DNA of 64,000 nt from Cognatundibacterium crateris (GTDB taxonomy: Bacteria > Pseudomonadota > Gammaproteobacteria > Burkholderiales > Burkholderiaceae_D). The stretch lies in the NCBI RefSeq assembly GCF_010078235.1, contig NZ_JAABOS010000004.1:1-64000 (forward strand). The letters are read 5' to 3'. The notes under the pieces were generated by a model that was not told the origin of the DNA, made no database searches, and saw only the letters and a list, made by a program, of their open reading frames with translations. Shown here one piece after another: positions 25,745-35,558 of this stretch (its first letter is position 1; each line of letters begins with the position of its first letter). The position numbers and the translations under genes are program-made.

Positions 25745-27082
25745 ATGCACTCTACAGGCATCCCTTCCTCCCGGTCATCCGACCTGTCCGCTCAGATAGA
25801 GCAATTATTTTCCCGTCGTTCCCTGCGTGTGCTGGCAGTCAGTTTGCCTTTGCTGGCACTGGCTGCGTGTGGCAAGCAAGGTGCGCCGCAAGGTGCGGGC
25901 GGCATGCCACCACCTGAGGTTAATGTGGTCAAGCTGGAAAGCAGCGATCTGGCGCTGGACTATGAATATGTAGGCCAAACCGCAGGTTCTAAAGAGACTG
26001 AAATCCGTGCGCGTGTACCTGGCATTTTGGAAAACCGTCTCTACGAAGAAGGCTCGCGCGTCAAAGCCGGAACCGTATTGTTCCAGATAGACCCATCCAC
26101 TTATCAAAGCCAACTCGCTTCTGCCGAAGCGGCTGCGGCGGTCTCCGAGGCTAAGCTGAATCAGGCTAAGCGTGAATATGCGCGTTTAGCGCCACTGGCT
26201 GCAGAAAAAGCGATCAGCCAGAAAGAATTTGATGACGCTAAATCCAATTTGGAAACAGCTGAAGCCAGCCTGAAGCAGGTGCGTGCTCAGGTCAATGAAG
26301 CACGTCTGAATCTGAGTTACACGAAAGTCGTCGCACCTATCGATGGCGTCACCGGGATGGCAGCTAAATCCAACGGCAGCCTGGTGACAGCGGCTGACAG
26401 TCTGCTCACGAGCATCGTGCAGACCGACACGCTGTATGTGAACTTCAGTATTCCGGAAGCGGATTATTTGAAAGTAGCAAAAGAAGTTGGTAGCGGCAAA
26501 GTTGCAGTTCCGGGTAAGCGTGCCAATAACGGCAGTATCGGTTTTGATGTAAAGCTGAAACTGGCAGATGGCTCCATGTTCCCAACTACAGGAAAAATGA
26601 ATTTTGTGAGCGAACGCATCAATACCGCTAATGGTGGCTTTGATGCACGTGCACAGGTCGCCAATCCCGAAGGTACCCTGCGTCCTGGGCAATTTGTACG
26701 TGTGATTTTGTCCGGTGCCAAGCGTACGGCTGCACTGGCTGTTCCTCAACGTGCCGTGATTGACGGGCCTATGGGCAAGATGGTTTTTGTAGTGACGCCG
26801 GATAACAAGCTGGTACCTAAACCGGTGGAGCTGGACGGCTGGACGCATGGGCAATGGATAGTCACCAAGGGCTTGCAGGCCGGTGAGCAAGTGATGGTCG
26901 ACGGTGTGATCAAGGCGCATGACCCAGGTATGACCGTCAAGCCACTGGTCGTTTCCGCGCAGGCTGCGCTGAACCCGCCGCCAGCGATGCCAGGCGCGCC
27001 TGCAGGCAAGCCTGCATCAGCCAGTGCTTCTGCATCGGCCCCGGCGGCAGCATCGGCAGCATCTGCTTCAGCAGCAAAATAA
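25745..27082 (+). CDS. RND efflux periplasmic adaptor (MexA/AcrA family lipoprotein)
   Basis: 445 residues. A lipoprotein signal ends at LALAAC with Cys42. It has the barrel/lipoyl segment (ETEIRARVPGILENRLYEEGSRVKAG), a long coiled-coil hairpin (residues ~115-185), the second lipoyl half (YTKVVAPIDGVTG) and membrane-proximal domain. The last ~35 residues are an Ala/Ser/Pro low-complexity tail. The true start is ATG 25745, since the open frame upstream to 25649 runs through the promoter. First gene of the tripartite operon. Confidence 0.95.
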   Translation: MHSTGIPSSRSSDLSAQIEQLFSRRSLRVLAVSLPLLALAACGKQGAPQGAGGMPPPEVNVVKLESSDLALDYEYVGQTAGSKETEIRARVPGILENRLYEEGSRVKAGTVLFQIDPSTYQSQLASAEAAAAVSEAKLNQAKREYARLAPLAAEKAISQKEFDDAKSNLETAEASLKQVRAQVNEARLNLSYTKVVAPIDGVTGMAAKSNGSLVTAADSLLTSIVQTDTLYVNFSIPEADYLKVAKEVGSGKVAVPGKRANNGSIGFDVKLKLADGSMFPTTGKMNFVSERINTANGGFDARAQVANPEGTLRPGQFVRVILSGAKRTAALAVPQRAVIDGPMGKMVFVVTPDNKLVPKPVELDGWTHGQWIVTKGLQAGEQVMVDGVIKAHDPGMTVKPLVVSAQAALNPPPAMPGAPAGKPASASASASAPAAASAASASAAK

Positions 27083-27173
27083 GCTGAGCCTGTGTAAAGG
27101 CAATTCCAAGCCAGACAGTTACTTTTTCATGAACATCCTGTCCTAAATTGGGGCAGGCGATAAGGAAATATTC

Positions 27174-30100
27174 ATGTTCTCAAAATTTTTTATTAACCGG
27201 CCGATTTTCGCGACTGTGGTGTCGCTGATCATCGTGCTGGCAGGTCTGGCCGCACTGCGTGTGCTGCCGATCTCACGCTATCCGGAGATTTCTCCGCCAG
27301 TCGTGAATGTGACAGCGTTTTATCCTGGTGCTTCGGCGGAAGTGATAGAACGTACAGTTGCGGCACCGATTGAGGAACAGATCAATGGTGTGGAGCACAT
27401 GCTGTATATGGACTCCGTGTCCTCGGCAGATGGCCGCGTTTCTATCAACGTGACTTTTGAAGTCGGCACCAATCTCGATATTGCAGCGGTTAACGTGAAC
27501 AACCGTGTGCGCCAGGCTGATGCCAAGTTGCCGCAAGAGGTACGCCGTCAAGGGGTGACCGTCTCCAAGAGTTCGTCGAACTTCCTGGTGGTAGCCGCCT
27601 TGTATTCGCCGGATAATCGCTACGATTCCCTCTACCTGTCAAATTACGCTACGCAGAACGTACTGGATGCGATCAAACGTATTCCGGGTACCACCAATGT
27701 ACAGATTTTTGGTGCCAAAGACTATGCGATGCGGATCTGGATGCGTCCAGACCGTATGGCGCAACTGGGTGTGACGGTAGCGGATATTTCTAACGCCATC
27801 AATGAGCAAAATGCGCAGTATGCGGCCGGTAAAGTCGGTGCGACACCGAACACCACTGAAGAGCTGACCATGACGGTGACGGCCAAAGGACGTTTGCTGG
27901 AGCCTGAACAATTCGCCAATATCATCGTCAGAACAGATAAAAGCGGCGCTGCTATCCGCATCAAAGATGTGGCCAGGGTAGAACTGGGATCGAAAGATTA
28001 CAACCTGTATGGACGTGTGAATGGTCATCCATCTGCCAACGTCGGTGTCTTCCTGCAGACCGGTGCCAATGCATTGGAAACCCGTAAAGCAGTAGAAAAA
28101 ACTTTACAGGAATTGAAGGCGAAATTCCCTGAAGGGATGACTTACGCGGTTCCTTATGACACCACACCGTTTGTGACGGAGTCGATTGCAGAAGTGCTTA
28201 AGACCCTGGCTGAAGCGATGGTGCTGGTATTTATCGTGGTTTACCTTTTCCTGCAAAGCTGGCGTGCCACCATCATTCCTACCCTCGCTGTTCCAGTCTC
28301 GCTGATTGGTACGATGGCGGGTCTGCATTTACTCGGATATTCGATCAACACGCTGACCCTGTTCGGCATGGTGCTGGCGATTGGTATCGTTGTTGATGAT
28401 GCGATTGTGGTGCTGGAAAACGTAGAACGTCTGATGAATGAAGAGGGCATGTCTCCCAAAGAGGCTGCCATCGAAGCGATGCATGAAGTTACCGGGCCGG
28501 TGATTGCGATTGTGCTGGTGCTGGTAGCCGCGTTTGGTCCGATTGCTTTCCTCGGTGGTCTGGCAGGTGAGTTGTATCGTCAATTCTCGGTCACGATTTC
28601 GATTGCGGTTGTACTGTCCGGTATCGTCGCGCTGACACTCACCCCTGCCTTGTGCGCGATCTTGTTGAAACCGGGTGCAGAGAATCATCATCCTTTCTTC
28701 CTTTGGTTTAATGCGGCTTTCCTGCGTTTGACAAAGCGGTATACCAACGGTGTGAGCTTCTTCCTCAAGCGCGCAGTATTGGGCACGGCGCTGGTGCTGG
28801 GCATGGTGGCACTGACTGGCGTGTTATGGAAGACGGTACCTGGCGGCCTGGTACCGGATGAAGATCAGGGCTATTTCATTGGTGCTGCTATCCTGCCTGA
28901 CGGCGCGTCGCTGGACCGTACAGATGCGATGGTGAAGCAAGTCGAAGCCGCGATGAAATCGAATGAGAGTATAGACACGACGTTCGCGCTGGTCGGTCTG
29001 GATTTTCTGGGTGGCGGCGGTCTGAAATCCTCTTCAGCAACCATGTTTTTCCCGCTGAAATCCTGGGATGAGCGCTCTAAGTCGGCGCAGCAGCTGGTCG
29101 GTGAAAGCTATATGAAGACCGGGCATATCAAGGAAGGCTTGCCGCTGTTCTTTGCACCTCCTGCGATACAAGGCCTGGGACAAACCGGTGGTTTTGAATT
29201 CTATTTACAAAACGCCGGTGAAGGTGGTGTTAAACGTTTAGCGCAGATACTGCCTTTGCTGATCGCAGAAGCGAATAAGCAACCGGAGCTGGCTGGTGTG
29301 AAAACGCTGTGGCAAGCTAATTCCCCACAGTTGTATGTCGACGTAGATAATGAAAAAGCCAAGTCCATGGGCGTATCTTTACCAGATGTGTACAACACGC
29401 TGGCAGCGACTATGGGTAACTACTATGTGAACGACTTCAATAAAAATGGTCGTATCTACACGGTACAGTTGCAGGCAGATGGACAGTTCCGTGCCAAGCC
29501 GGAAGACATCGGCAATATGTATGTGCGCGGCGCTTCCGGACAGATGATACCGGTGCGTGCTTTCACCACCATCAAGTTCATTACCGGACCGGATTCTGTG
29601 CAGCGTTTCAATGCGATGCCAGCGATTAAACTGATGGGCGATGCCAAACCAGGCTTTAGCTCGGGACAGGCGATTGCAGCGATGGAACGTGCTGCGAAAA
29701 ACGTGTTGCCAGCTGATGTGGTGTATGACTGGGGCGGTGCTTCATTCCAGGAAAAACGCAGCAGCAATGCAGCGGGTCTGGCTTTAGGTGCCGGTGTGCT
29801 GATGATCTTCCTGATTCTGGCTGCTCAGTATGAAAAGTGGTCACTGCCATTCTCAGTATTACTGGCTATGCCTTTCGGTATCTTCGGTGCCTTGCTGGCT
29901 GTGTATCTGCGTCACTTTAATAATGACGTGTATTTCCAGATCGGTCTGGTGACTTTGCTCGGTTTATCAGCGAAAAATGCGATTCTGATTGTAGAGTTTG
30001 CGGTGATGAAGGTACATGAAGGCTATGCACCCGTGGCCGCTGCTGTGGAAGCTGCGCGTCTGCGCTTCCGTCCGATTCTGATGACTTCGCTGGCCTTTAT

Positions 30101-30332
30101 TCTTGGCGTGGTACCGCTGGCGTTTTCGCATGGTGCCGGTGCCGCAGCCCGTCAGTCATTGGGAACCGGTGTGTTGGGCGGTATGCTGGCAGCGACTTTC
30201 CTGGCGATCTTCTTTGTGCCTTTGTTCTTTAAGCTGATCAATGACAAGCGCTTTAAAACAACAGCAGAAGATTTCCATCATCCGGATCATGTTCCTCTGA
30301 GCCAGTCGCATCAAGCACAAGGGAAGGAATAA
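27174..30332 (+). CDS. RND multidrug efflux inner-membrane transporter (AcrB/MexB, HAE1 family)
   Basis: 1052 residues, normal length. It starts MFSKFFINRPIFATVVSLIIVLAGL and contains the proton-relay Asp pair in helix 4 (GIVVDDAIVVLENV) and the partner Lys in helix 10 (LSAKNAILIVEFA), so it should be functional. The large periplasmic loops after helices 1 and 7 carry the drug-binding pockets; the phenylalanine-rich pocket was not checked residue by residue. It follows the adaptor after 91 bp and is 2 nt from the outer-membrane factor gene. Confidence 0.97.
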   Translation: MFSKFFINRPIFATVVSLIIVLAGLAALRVLPISRYPEISPPVVNVTAFYPGASAEVIERTVAAPIEEQINGVEHMLYMDSVSSADGRVSINVTFEVGTNLDIAAVNVNNRVRQADAKLPQEVRRQGVTVSKSSSNFLVVAALYSPDNRYDSLYLSNYATQNVLDAIKRIPGTTNVQIFGAKDYAMRIWMRPDRMAQLGVTVADISNAINEQNAQYAAGKVGATPNTTEELTMTVTAKGRLLEPEQFANIIVRTDKSGAAIRIKDVARVELGSKDYNLYGRVNGHPSANVGVFLQTGANALETRKAVEKTLQELKAKFPEGMTYAVPYDTTPFVTESIAEVLKTLAEAMVLVFIVVYLFLQSWRATIIPTLAVPVSLIGTMAGLHLLGYSINTLTLFGMVLAIGIVVDDAIVVLENVERLMNEEGMSPKEAAIEAMHEVTGPVIAIVLVLVAAFGPIAFLGGLAGELYRQFSVTISIAVVLSGIVALTLTPALCAILLKPGAENHHPFFLWFNAAFLRLTKRYTNGVSFFLKRAVLGTALVLGMVALTGVLWKTVPGGLVPDEDQGYFIGAAILPDGASLDRTDAMVKQVEAAMKSNESIDTTFALVGLDFLGGGGLKSSSATMFFPLKSWDERSKSAQQLVGESYMKTGHIKEGLPLFFAPPAIQGLGQTGGFEFYLQNAGEGGVKRLAQILPLLIAEANKQPELAGVKTLWQANSPQLYVDVDNEKAKSMGVSLPDVYNTLAATMGNYYVNDFNKNGRIYTVQLQADGQFRAKPEDIGNMYVRGASGQMIPVRAFTTIKFITGPDSVQRFNAMPAIKLMGDAKPGFSSGQAIAAMERAAKNVLPADVVYDWGGASFQEKRSSNAAGLALGAGVLMIFLILAAQYEKWSLPFSVLLAMPFGIFGALLAVYLRHFNNDVYFQIGLVTLLGLSAKNAILIVEFAVMKVHEGYAPVAAAVEAARLRFRPILMTSLAFILGVVPLAFSHGAGAAARQSLGTGVLGGMLAATFLAIFFVPLFFKLINDKRFKTTAEDFHHPDHVPLSQSHQAQGKE

Positions 30333-30334
30333 TT

Positions 30335-31783
30335 ATGTTGAAATTATCGTTGAGTTATAGCGCAGTGCTGAGTGCCTTGATGCTGAGTGCCTGCGCTTCA
30401 GTAGGCCCGGATTATCAACGTCCGGCACTGGAATTGCCAGGATCTGTGAAAACAGAAAACCTGGCGAGCGCAGGCAAGCCTGGCCTGCTTGCCGCTGATC
30501 TGACCCAGTGGTGGGCACAGTTCCAGGACCCGGTGCTGACCGACCTGATATTGGAAGCTGCGAAATATAATCAGGATTTATTGCTGGCTACCGGACGCAT
30601 AGAAGAAGCGCGTGCACTGGCTGTTGGTGCGACTTCTAACCGTTATCCTACAGTGGATGCCACACTGGCCGGAACCAAAGTCCGCACCAGTGAAAATGCG
30701 GGCAAACTGGCGGCCGGTGCCAATCCTGTCAGTAAAGATTTTCAGCTTGGTCTGACAGCTTCCTATGAAGTCGATGTGTGGGGCAAGTTGTCGCGTGCCG
30801 ATGAGGCCGCCAAAGCACGTTTACTGGCGCAGGAACAGAACCGCAATGTAGTGCAAACGACCTTGTTCAGTAATCTGGCTCAGTCTTATTTCGCATTACG
30901 TGCAGCCGATGCCCAGTTAAAGCTGGCGCAGGAAACCGGCAAGACCCGTTCTGAGAATCTGCGCCTGCAACAGAAGCGTCGTGCCGCCGGTGCCATCAGC
31001 GAGCTGGATTTACATCAGGCCGAGGCAGAAACTGCAGCCGCTGAAGCCAGCCTTGCGCAAGCTAAGCAAAATGTCGCCAACCTGGAATCTGCCATCGCAG
31101 TATTGATAGGCCGTAGCCCGGCTGGCATCGCGCATCCTGTAATTGCACGCGGTAGCGAGATTTCCAGCCTTTACCAGCATTTGCAATTACCTGCTGATTT
31201 GTCGTCTGAGGTCTTGAATCGCCGTCCGGATATTCTGGCCGCGGAGCAGGCGCTGGTGGCAGCGAATGCAGACATCGGTCAGGCAAAAGCCGCTTACTTC
31301 CCGAGTCTGAAACTGACCAGCGGTATCGGTTACGAATCGCGCGTGTTTAAAGACCTGGTCGATCCGTCTTCCCTGTTGTGGAATCTGGGTGCGAATCTGG
31401 TACAGCCAGTATTCAGGGCCGGTGCAATCGGGGCGGTGGTAGCGGGTGCAGAAGCACGTAAAACCCAGGCTACGGCACAATATGTGCAAGCGGTACAGGG
31501 GGCATTCCGCGATGTGCATGATGCGCTGAACAATGCTGAGGCCAATGCCCAGCTTTACACGGCGAATCAGAAGCGCGTGCTGGCCTTGAAAGACAGTCAG
31601 CGTCTGGCCGAGTTACGCTATAAAAATGGCTATTCCAGCTATCTGGAAGTGCTGAATGCGCAGCGTGATCTGGCTCAGGTTGAGTCTGGTTTGATCGAAA
31701 CTCAGCGCGCCCATCTGAGTGCCATTGTCAGCCTGTATAAGGCTTTGGGTGGTGGTTGGAATCAGACTGTGACGGCTCAGTAA
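30335..31783 (+). CDS. Outer-membrane efflux lipoprotein (OprM/NodT family)
   Basis: 482 residues. A lipobox LSAC with Cys20 is followed by SVGPDYQRPALELP, the usual start of OprM-type channels. Two repeated alpha-hairpin regions (ILEAAKYNQDLLLATGRIEEARA and RPDILAAEQALVAANADIGQAKAAYFPSL) are visible. It completes the tripartite pump and is followed by a terminator. Confidence 0.95.
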   Translation: MLKLSLSYSAVLSALMLSACASVGPDYQRPALELPGSVKTENLASAGKPGLLAADLTQWWAQFQDPVLTDLILEAAKYNQDLLLATGRIEEARALAVGATSNRYPTVDATLAGTKVRTSENAGKLAAGANPVSKDFQLGLTASYEVDVWGKLSRADEAAKARLLAQEQNRNVVQTTLFSNLAQSYFALRAADAQLKLAQETGKTRSENLRLQQKRRAAGAISELDLHQAEAETAAAEASLAQAKQNVANLESAIAVLIGRSPAGIAHPVIARGSEISSLYQHLQLPADLSSEVLNRRPDILAAEQALVAANADIGQAKAAYFPSLKLTSGIGYESRVFKDLVDPSSLLWNLGANLVQPVFRAGAIGAVVAGAEARKTQATAQYVQAVQGAFRDVHDALNNAEANAQLYTANQKRVLALKDSQRLAELRYKNGYSSYLEVLNAQRDLAQVESGLIETQRAHLSAIVSLYKALGGGWNQTVTAQ

Positions 31784-31830
31784 AAAGCTGCTCATGATCT
31801 GGATTGGATTTTCCCTCTGGATCAGTCTGC

Positions 31831-31864
31831 AAGCCCCTCAGCGTCTGCTGCAGGGGCTTTTTTT
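31831..31864 (+). terminator. Rho-independent terminator of the RND operon
   Basis: AGCCCCT-CAGC pairs with GCTG-C-AGGGGCT around a GTCT loop and is followed by seven T residues, 48 nt after the outer-membrane factor stop. Confidence 0.9.
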
Positions 31865-32065
31865 GTACATATTCCTGCCTGTCCAATTTTCCGTGGGGTG
31901 CGTGCGGGTCAGGTGGTGAAGGTGTATTTGTATTAAGTTATCTACAATTAATGAAAGATAGTTGATGTTTCCCTGCAAAAAACATTACTTTTGAATTGTG
32001 ATTAATTGTGAGACTGCGTGAGCAGCGCTTACAATGTCCGCTAGATGAATAGGGGGGAGAGCAGT

Positions 32066-33781
32066 GTGAAAACGAAACAAATCAGGCAGTCTGAGCCGCA
32101 ATGCGGTACGCAACAGAGATCAGCCAGGAACGTGGCGAAACTGGGAGGCGGCGGCCTGGCACTCAGTCTTTTGTTTGCAGGAAGTGCCCAGGCATATTGC
32201 CCGCCAACTAATCCTCCTTATTTACAGCAGCAATGTCTGGAGCGAGAGCGTCAGGCACAGATAGACGCAGAAAACCGCCGTCGTCAGGCCGAGGCTGAGC
32301 AAAGACAGCGCCAACAGGAAGCGGAACGCCAGCGTCAACAGGAAGCGCAGGAGCGGCAACGCCAGCAACAGGAGGCCGAACGTCACCGCCAGCAGCAGGA
32401 AGCGGCAGAACGTCAGCGCCAACAGCAGCAACAACAGGAAGCAGAGCGTCTGCGTCAGCAACAAGAAGCTGCGGAGCGCCAGCGTCAGGCACAGCAACAA
32501 CAACAACAACAACAGCAAAATCAGCAGCGTCAGCAGCAAATTCAGCAACAGCAACAGATTCAGCAACAGCAGCAACAGCAGCAACAGATTCAGCAACAGC
32601 AAAATCAGCAGCGTCAGCAGCAACAAATTCATCAGCAACAATTACAGCAGCAATCTCAACAGCGACAATTTCAGGCTCAACCAGTGCAGCAGCCAGGTCA
32701 GCCGCAGCAGGCTTACCAGCAGCCTCAGCAGCAGACCGCTCAACCAGCTTATCAACAGCCAGCGCAGCAGACTGGTCAGCATCAGTTATTGAATCAGATG
32801 CGCCAAGCGCCGCAGCAGCCTGTGCAGCCAGCACACCCGGTGCAGTTCCAGACTCAGCAGCAAGCACCTCATCAGGCGACACCTCATTCTCAGCAAGTGC
32901 CACCGCAGTTTCAGCAACAGCAAGCGCAACCGCAATATCAGCAAGCGCAACAGGTACACACCCAGTCGAACGGGCAGCCCCTGCCAAGCGCGGCGCAATC
33001 GCATCTGCAGCAGGGGGCACCACTCCGTCAACTGGATGCACCGTCTCACATGGTAAATAATGGCAGCATCCGTCAACCTGGGCAAACTGGTATGCAGGGT
33101 AGCCCCTTAGTGACAGGCACGCTGCATCCGGTCGAGCACAGCACACAAAGTCAGGTTGGATATGCACCCAAGGCACCGGTATCGCAGGCGCAGCTCTTGC
33201 AGATGCAACGCAGTGGGCAAGTGCCGCCGCAGCCGCAAGCTCAGGCACAAACGCTGCCGGCACCGGGCGCTAATCGTCATGACGCGAATCCGCGACCAGG
33301 CCAGCCAGTCAGTTCCGGCTATGCAGGCAATGCTACAGCTAGCCAGCAGCAAGGCTATGCACAGGCGACGGGCTATGGCACTCAGCAACATGTGCCAGCT
33401 AATTCCGCTCAGGGGCGCAGCAGCCACAGCGCAGAGTATTTGCAGCAAGAGGCTGAACGCAAAGCCAAGGAAGATGAAAAGAAACGCATCTTTATGGAAG
33501 CAATGACAAATGGGGTGCGTTTGCACGCAACTAAATGTCCGGATGGAGAGGGACATTACTATGCGACTGGCTCTAACCCTAAACCTGCTCCAAAAGGAGA
33601 TTATTGTGTCGACGTCGCGTATGAGGCACGCTGCCCTGGTCAGATTCCGATTAAAGGTGTCGCATCCAATTTCATCGGCATGAGCGGTTGTTTTGGCGAT
33701 ACCTACAAAATCGAACCCAAGCCAGCTTGTCCGGTGAAAGAGGTGACTGTGGTTGTTACCTCCGTGGGTGATTGCAAGTGA
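32066..33781 (+). CDS. Secreted Gln-rich low-complexity protein with Cys-containing C-terminal domain
   Basis: About 571 residues, family not recognised. A signal peptide (hydrophobic LALSLLFAGSAQA after a basic stretch) is followed by a charged R/Q/E coiled region, then long Gln tracts (CAG/CAA codons, 32490-32680), a Gln/Pro-rich middle, and a C-terminal ~95-residue domain (from ~33485) with six cysteines (KCPDGE, YCVDV, RCPGQ, GCFGD, ACPVK, DCK) that could form disulfides. The GTG at 32066 has an AGGGGGGAG ribosome site; an in-frame ATG at 32045 lacks one. A MORN-repeat protein gene follows after 49 bp, probably co-transcribed. Confidence 0.8.
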   Translation: MKTKQIRQSEPQCGTQQRSARNVAKLGGGGLALSLLFAGSAQAYCPPTNPPYLQQQCLERERQAQIDAENRRRQAEAEQRQRQQEAERQRQQEAQERQRQQQEAERHRQQQEAAERQRQQQQQQEAERLRQQQEAAERQRQAQQQQQQQQQNQQRQQQIQQQQQIQQQQQQQQQIQQQQNQQRQQQQIHQQQLQQQSQQRQFQAQPVQQPGQPQQAYQQPQQQTAQPAYQQPAQQTGQHQLLNQMRQAPQQPVQPAHPVQFQTQQQAPHQATPHSQQVPPQFQQQQAQPQYQQAQQVHTQSNGQPLPSAAQSHLQQGAPLRQLDAPSHMVNNGSIRQPGQTGMQGSPLVTGTLHPVEHSTQSQVGYAPKAPVSQAQLLQMQRSGQVPPQPQAQAQTLPAPGANRHDANPRPGQPVSSGYAGNATASQQQGYAQATGYGTQQHVPANSAQGRSSHSAEYLQQEAERKAKEDEKKRIFMEAMTNGVRLHATKCPDGEGHYYATGSNPKPAPKGDYCVDVAYEARCPGQIPIKGVASNFIGMSGCFGDTYKIEPKPACPVKEVTVVVTSVGDCK

Positions 33782-33830
33782 ACTGTGCGCAGCTGTCTCT
33801 GATGCTGCCCTTAAATGGAAATTTCTCAAG

Positions 33831-35459
33831 ATGTTGAATTTACTCAGACCATTTTGTCTGGCGAGTCTGGCACTGAGCCTTTCCTCAGTAGTCGTGGCGC
33901 AGGAGATGCAAGTCTTTCCTGATGGCTCACGCTATCAGGGCACGCTCTTGAATGGCAAGATGCATGGCAAAGGTCTCATTCTTTGGGCTGATGGTGGTCG
34001 TTATGAAGGCGACTTCGTCAATGGATTACGAACCGGAAAAGGGACTTACCGCTGGGCCAGTGGTGATGAATACACGGGTGACTTCCTGAATAATGTCCTG
34101 CATGGCAAAGGTAGTTTCACCTGGTCGACCGGCAATCGTTACGAAGGTGATTTCGTCAACGGTCAGCGTACCGGCAGCGGTATCTATCGCTGGAAAAACG
34201 GTGATGTGTATGAAGGTGACTTTGTTGATGGGCGAAAGCAGGGCAAGGGCATGCTGCTGTGGGCGAATCAGCAGCGTTACGAAGGCGATTTCGAGGCGGA
34301 TCAGCGTACCGGTCTGGGGGCTTTTCTGTGGCCTGACGGGGCACGCTATGTCGGCGAATTCAGGAACAATGAACGCACAGGCCGCGGTAAGCTTTTCTTC
34401 AGTGATGGCAATCGTTATGAAGGCAGTTTTTTGAATGCGGTATTGAAAGGGAAGGGCAGTTATTTCTGGAAAGACGGCGCGCGCTACGACGGTGATTTTG
34501 AGAATGGTATGCGGCATGGTAAAGGCGTCTATCAGTGGAAGGAAGGTGCCCGTTATGAGGGGGATTTCGTCAATAATTTGCGTACCGGCATAGGCGTATT
34601 TACCGATAAAGGCTATCGCTATGAGGGCGGTTTTGAAGACGGCAAATTCCAGGGAGCTGGCGTCGAGCAGTTTCAGAGTGGCAGCAGTTATCAGGGAAAT
34701 TTTGTCCAGGGCCAGAAAGACGGAGCAGGAATTCTGATTGCTGCCGATGGCAGGCAAACTGCGCAAAACTGGCAGGCCGGACGCTTGATCGTACCTGAGC
34801 CTCAGATCGTGGCCGTAGCTGAAAAAAAATCTGAGCCCAAGGGTAAGAAAAATAATCTCACTCCAGCAGCAGTGGCAACTGCGGATCCGCAAGCAGCCTT
34901 GCTGGAAGCAGCGGTCAAAGAGTATGAGGCTGGCCGCTATCCTATCGCGGCGAAGAAATACCGGCAGTTGCTCGAGTCCGCTCCGGATAATGCAATGGCC
35001 TGGTATTTCCTGGCGCAGACCCAGGAGAAAATGGATGAGAAAATTCCCGCCATGAAGTCTTACCGTCGCGTGCTACAGCTGCAGCAAGACGGCATGGTGG
35101 CCGAGCTGGCACGGCAGGCACTGGGAAAAATGGAGCAGCAGAACGCAAGCATTGATGCCCAGATACTGGCGCGCTTTGTATGGGACTATGAGTTTGAACC
35201 ACCTGGCCGGCGTGAGTGGCGTATGGTGACTCAGAACCGCTGGCTGGAAGTCTATCCGGATGGGCGTGCCAAGGCCTATGCCGTGCGTGAAGTTGCGCAA
35301 TTAGGGAGTTGCTCCGGCATGCTGGTTGCGAAAGAGATGGAACAGGATTTTCAGATTTTCATTCCGTTCAACGGCTGTGAAAAAATGTGGCTGCGTTTCC
35401 GTCGCGGTAATGGCAACTGGATGTGGCTGGGGGAAATGAAAGAGGTGGAGTGGCGTTGA
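33831..35459 (+). CDS. Secreted 12-repeat MORN protein with TPR segment
   Basis: 542 residues. A signal peptide (LLRPFCLASLALSLSSVVVAQ) is followed by 12 consecutive ~23-residue MORN repeats of the form YEGDFVNGxRTGKGxYxWxxGxR (about residues 33-310), a charged linker, a TPR-like segment (AAVKEYEAGRYPIAAKKYRQLLESAPDNAMAWYFLAQTQ) and a C-terminal ~100-residue domain ending EMKEVEWR. The start is ATG 33831; upstream in-frame codons overlap the previous gene. MORN arrays often form extended beta scaffolds. Envelope location is predicted from the signal peptide; function is unknown. Confidence 0.85.
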   Translation: MLNLLRPFCLASLALSLSSVVVAQEMQVFPDGSRYQGTLLNGKMHGKGLILWADGGRYEGDFVNGLRTGKGTYRWASGDEYTGDFLNNVLHGKGSFTWSTGNRYEGDFVNGQRTGSGIYRWKNGDVYEGDFVDGRKQGKGMLLWANQQRYEGDFEADQRTGLGAFLWPDGARYVGEFRNNERTGRGKLFFSDGNRYEGSFLNAVLKGKGSYFWKDGARYDGDFENGMRHGKGVYQWKEGARYEGDFVNNLRTGIGVFTDKGYRYEGGFEDGKFQGAGVEQFQSGSSYQGNFVQGQKDGAGILIAADGRQTAQNWQAGRLIVPEPQIVAVAEKKSEPKGKKNNLTPAAVATADPQAALLEAAVKEYEAGRYPIAAKKYRQLLESAPDNAMAWYFLAQTQEKMDEKIPAMKSYRRVLQLQQDGMVAELARQALGKMEQQNASIDAQILARFVWDYEFEPPGRREWRMVTQNRWLEVYPDGRAKAYAVREVAQLGSCSGMLVAKEMEQDFQIFIPFNGCEKMWLRFRRGNGNWMWLGEMKEVEWR

Positions 35460-35506
35460 CATCAGCCACCACTGAATTTGATACGGAATTTGATTGAATA
35501 AATAAA

Positions 35507-35538
35507 AAAGGGCTGGCAAAGTAATTTGCCAGCCCTTT
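35507..35538. terminator. Bidirectional terminator between MORN gene and rho
   Basis: Perfect 14-bp stem (35507-35520 with 35525-35538), loop GTAA, with A-run before and T-run inside, so it can stop both converging transcripts. Confidence 0.9.
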
Positions 35539-35558
35539 CTCTGTCTCAGGCAGACAGA

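Noticed and set aside
32208..33263. Long open frame antisense to the Gln-rich gene (Ala/Val-rich, 351 codons)
   Set aside because: It is the mirror of CAG/CAA repeats; composition is Ala/Val repeats with no family resemblance, and the plus strand has a signal peptide and a structured C-terminus.
33920..34740. Regular repeats suggesting a CRISPR-like array
   Set aside because: The repeats are degenerate 69-bp coding units of the MORN protein with no spacers between identical repeats.
34026..34892. 288-codon open frame antisense to the MORN gene
   Set aside because: It arises from the repeated 69-bp MORN units and matches no family.
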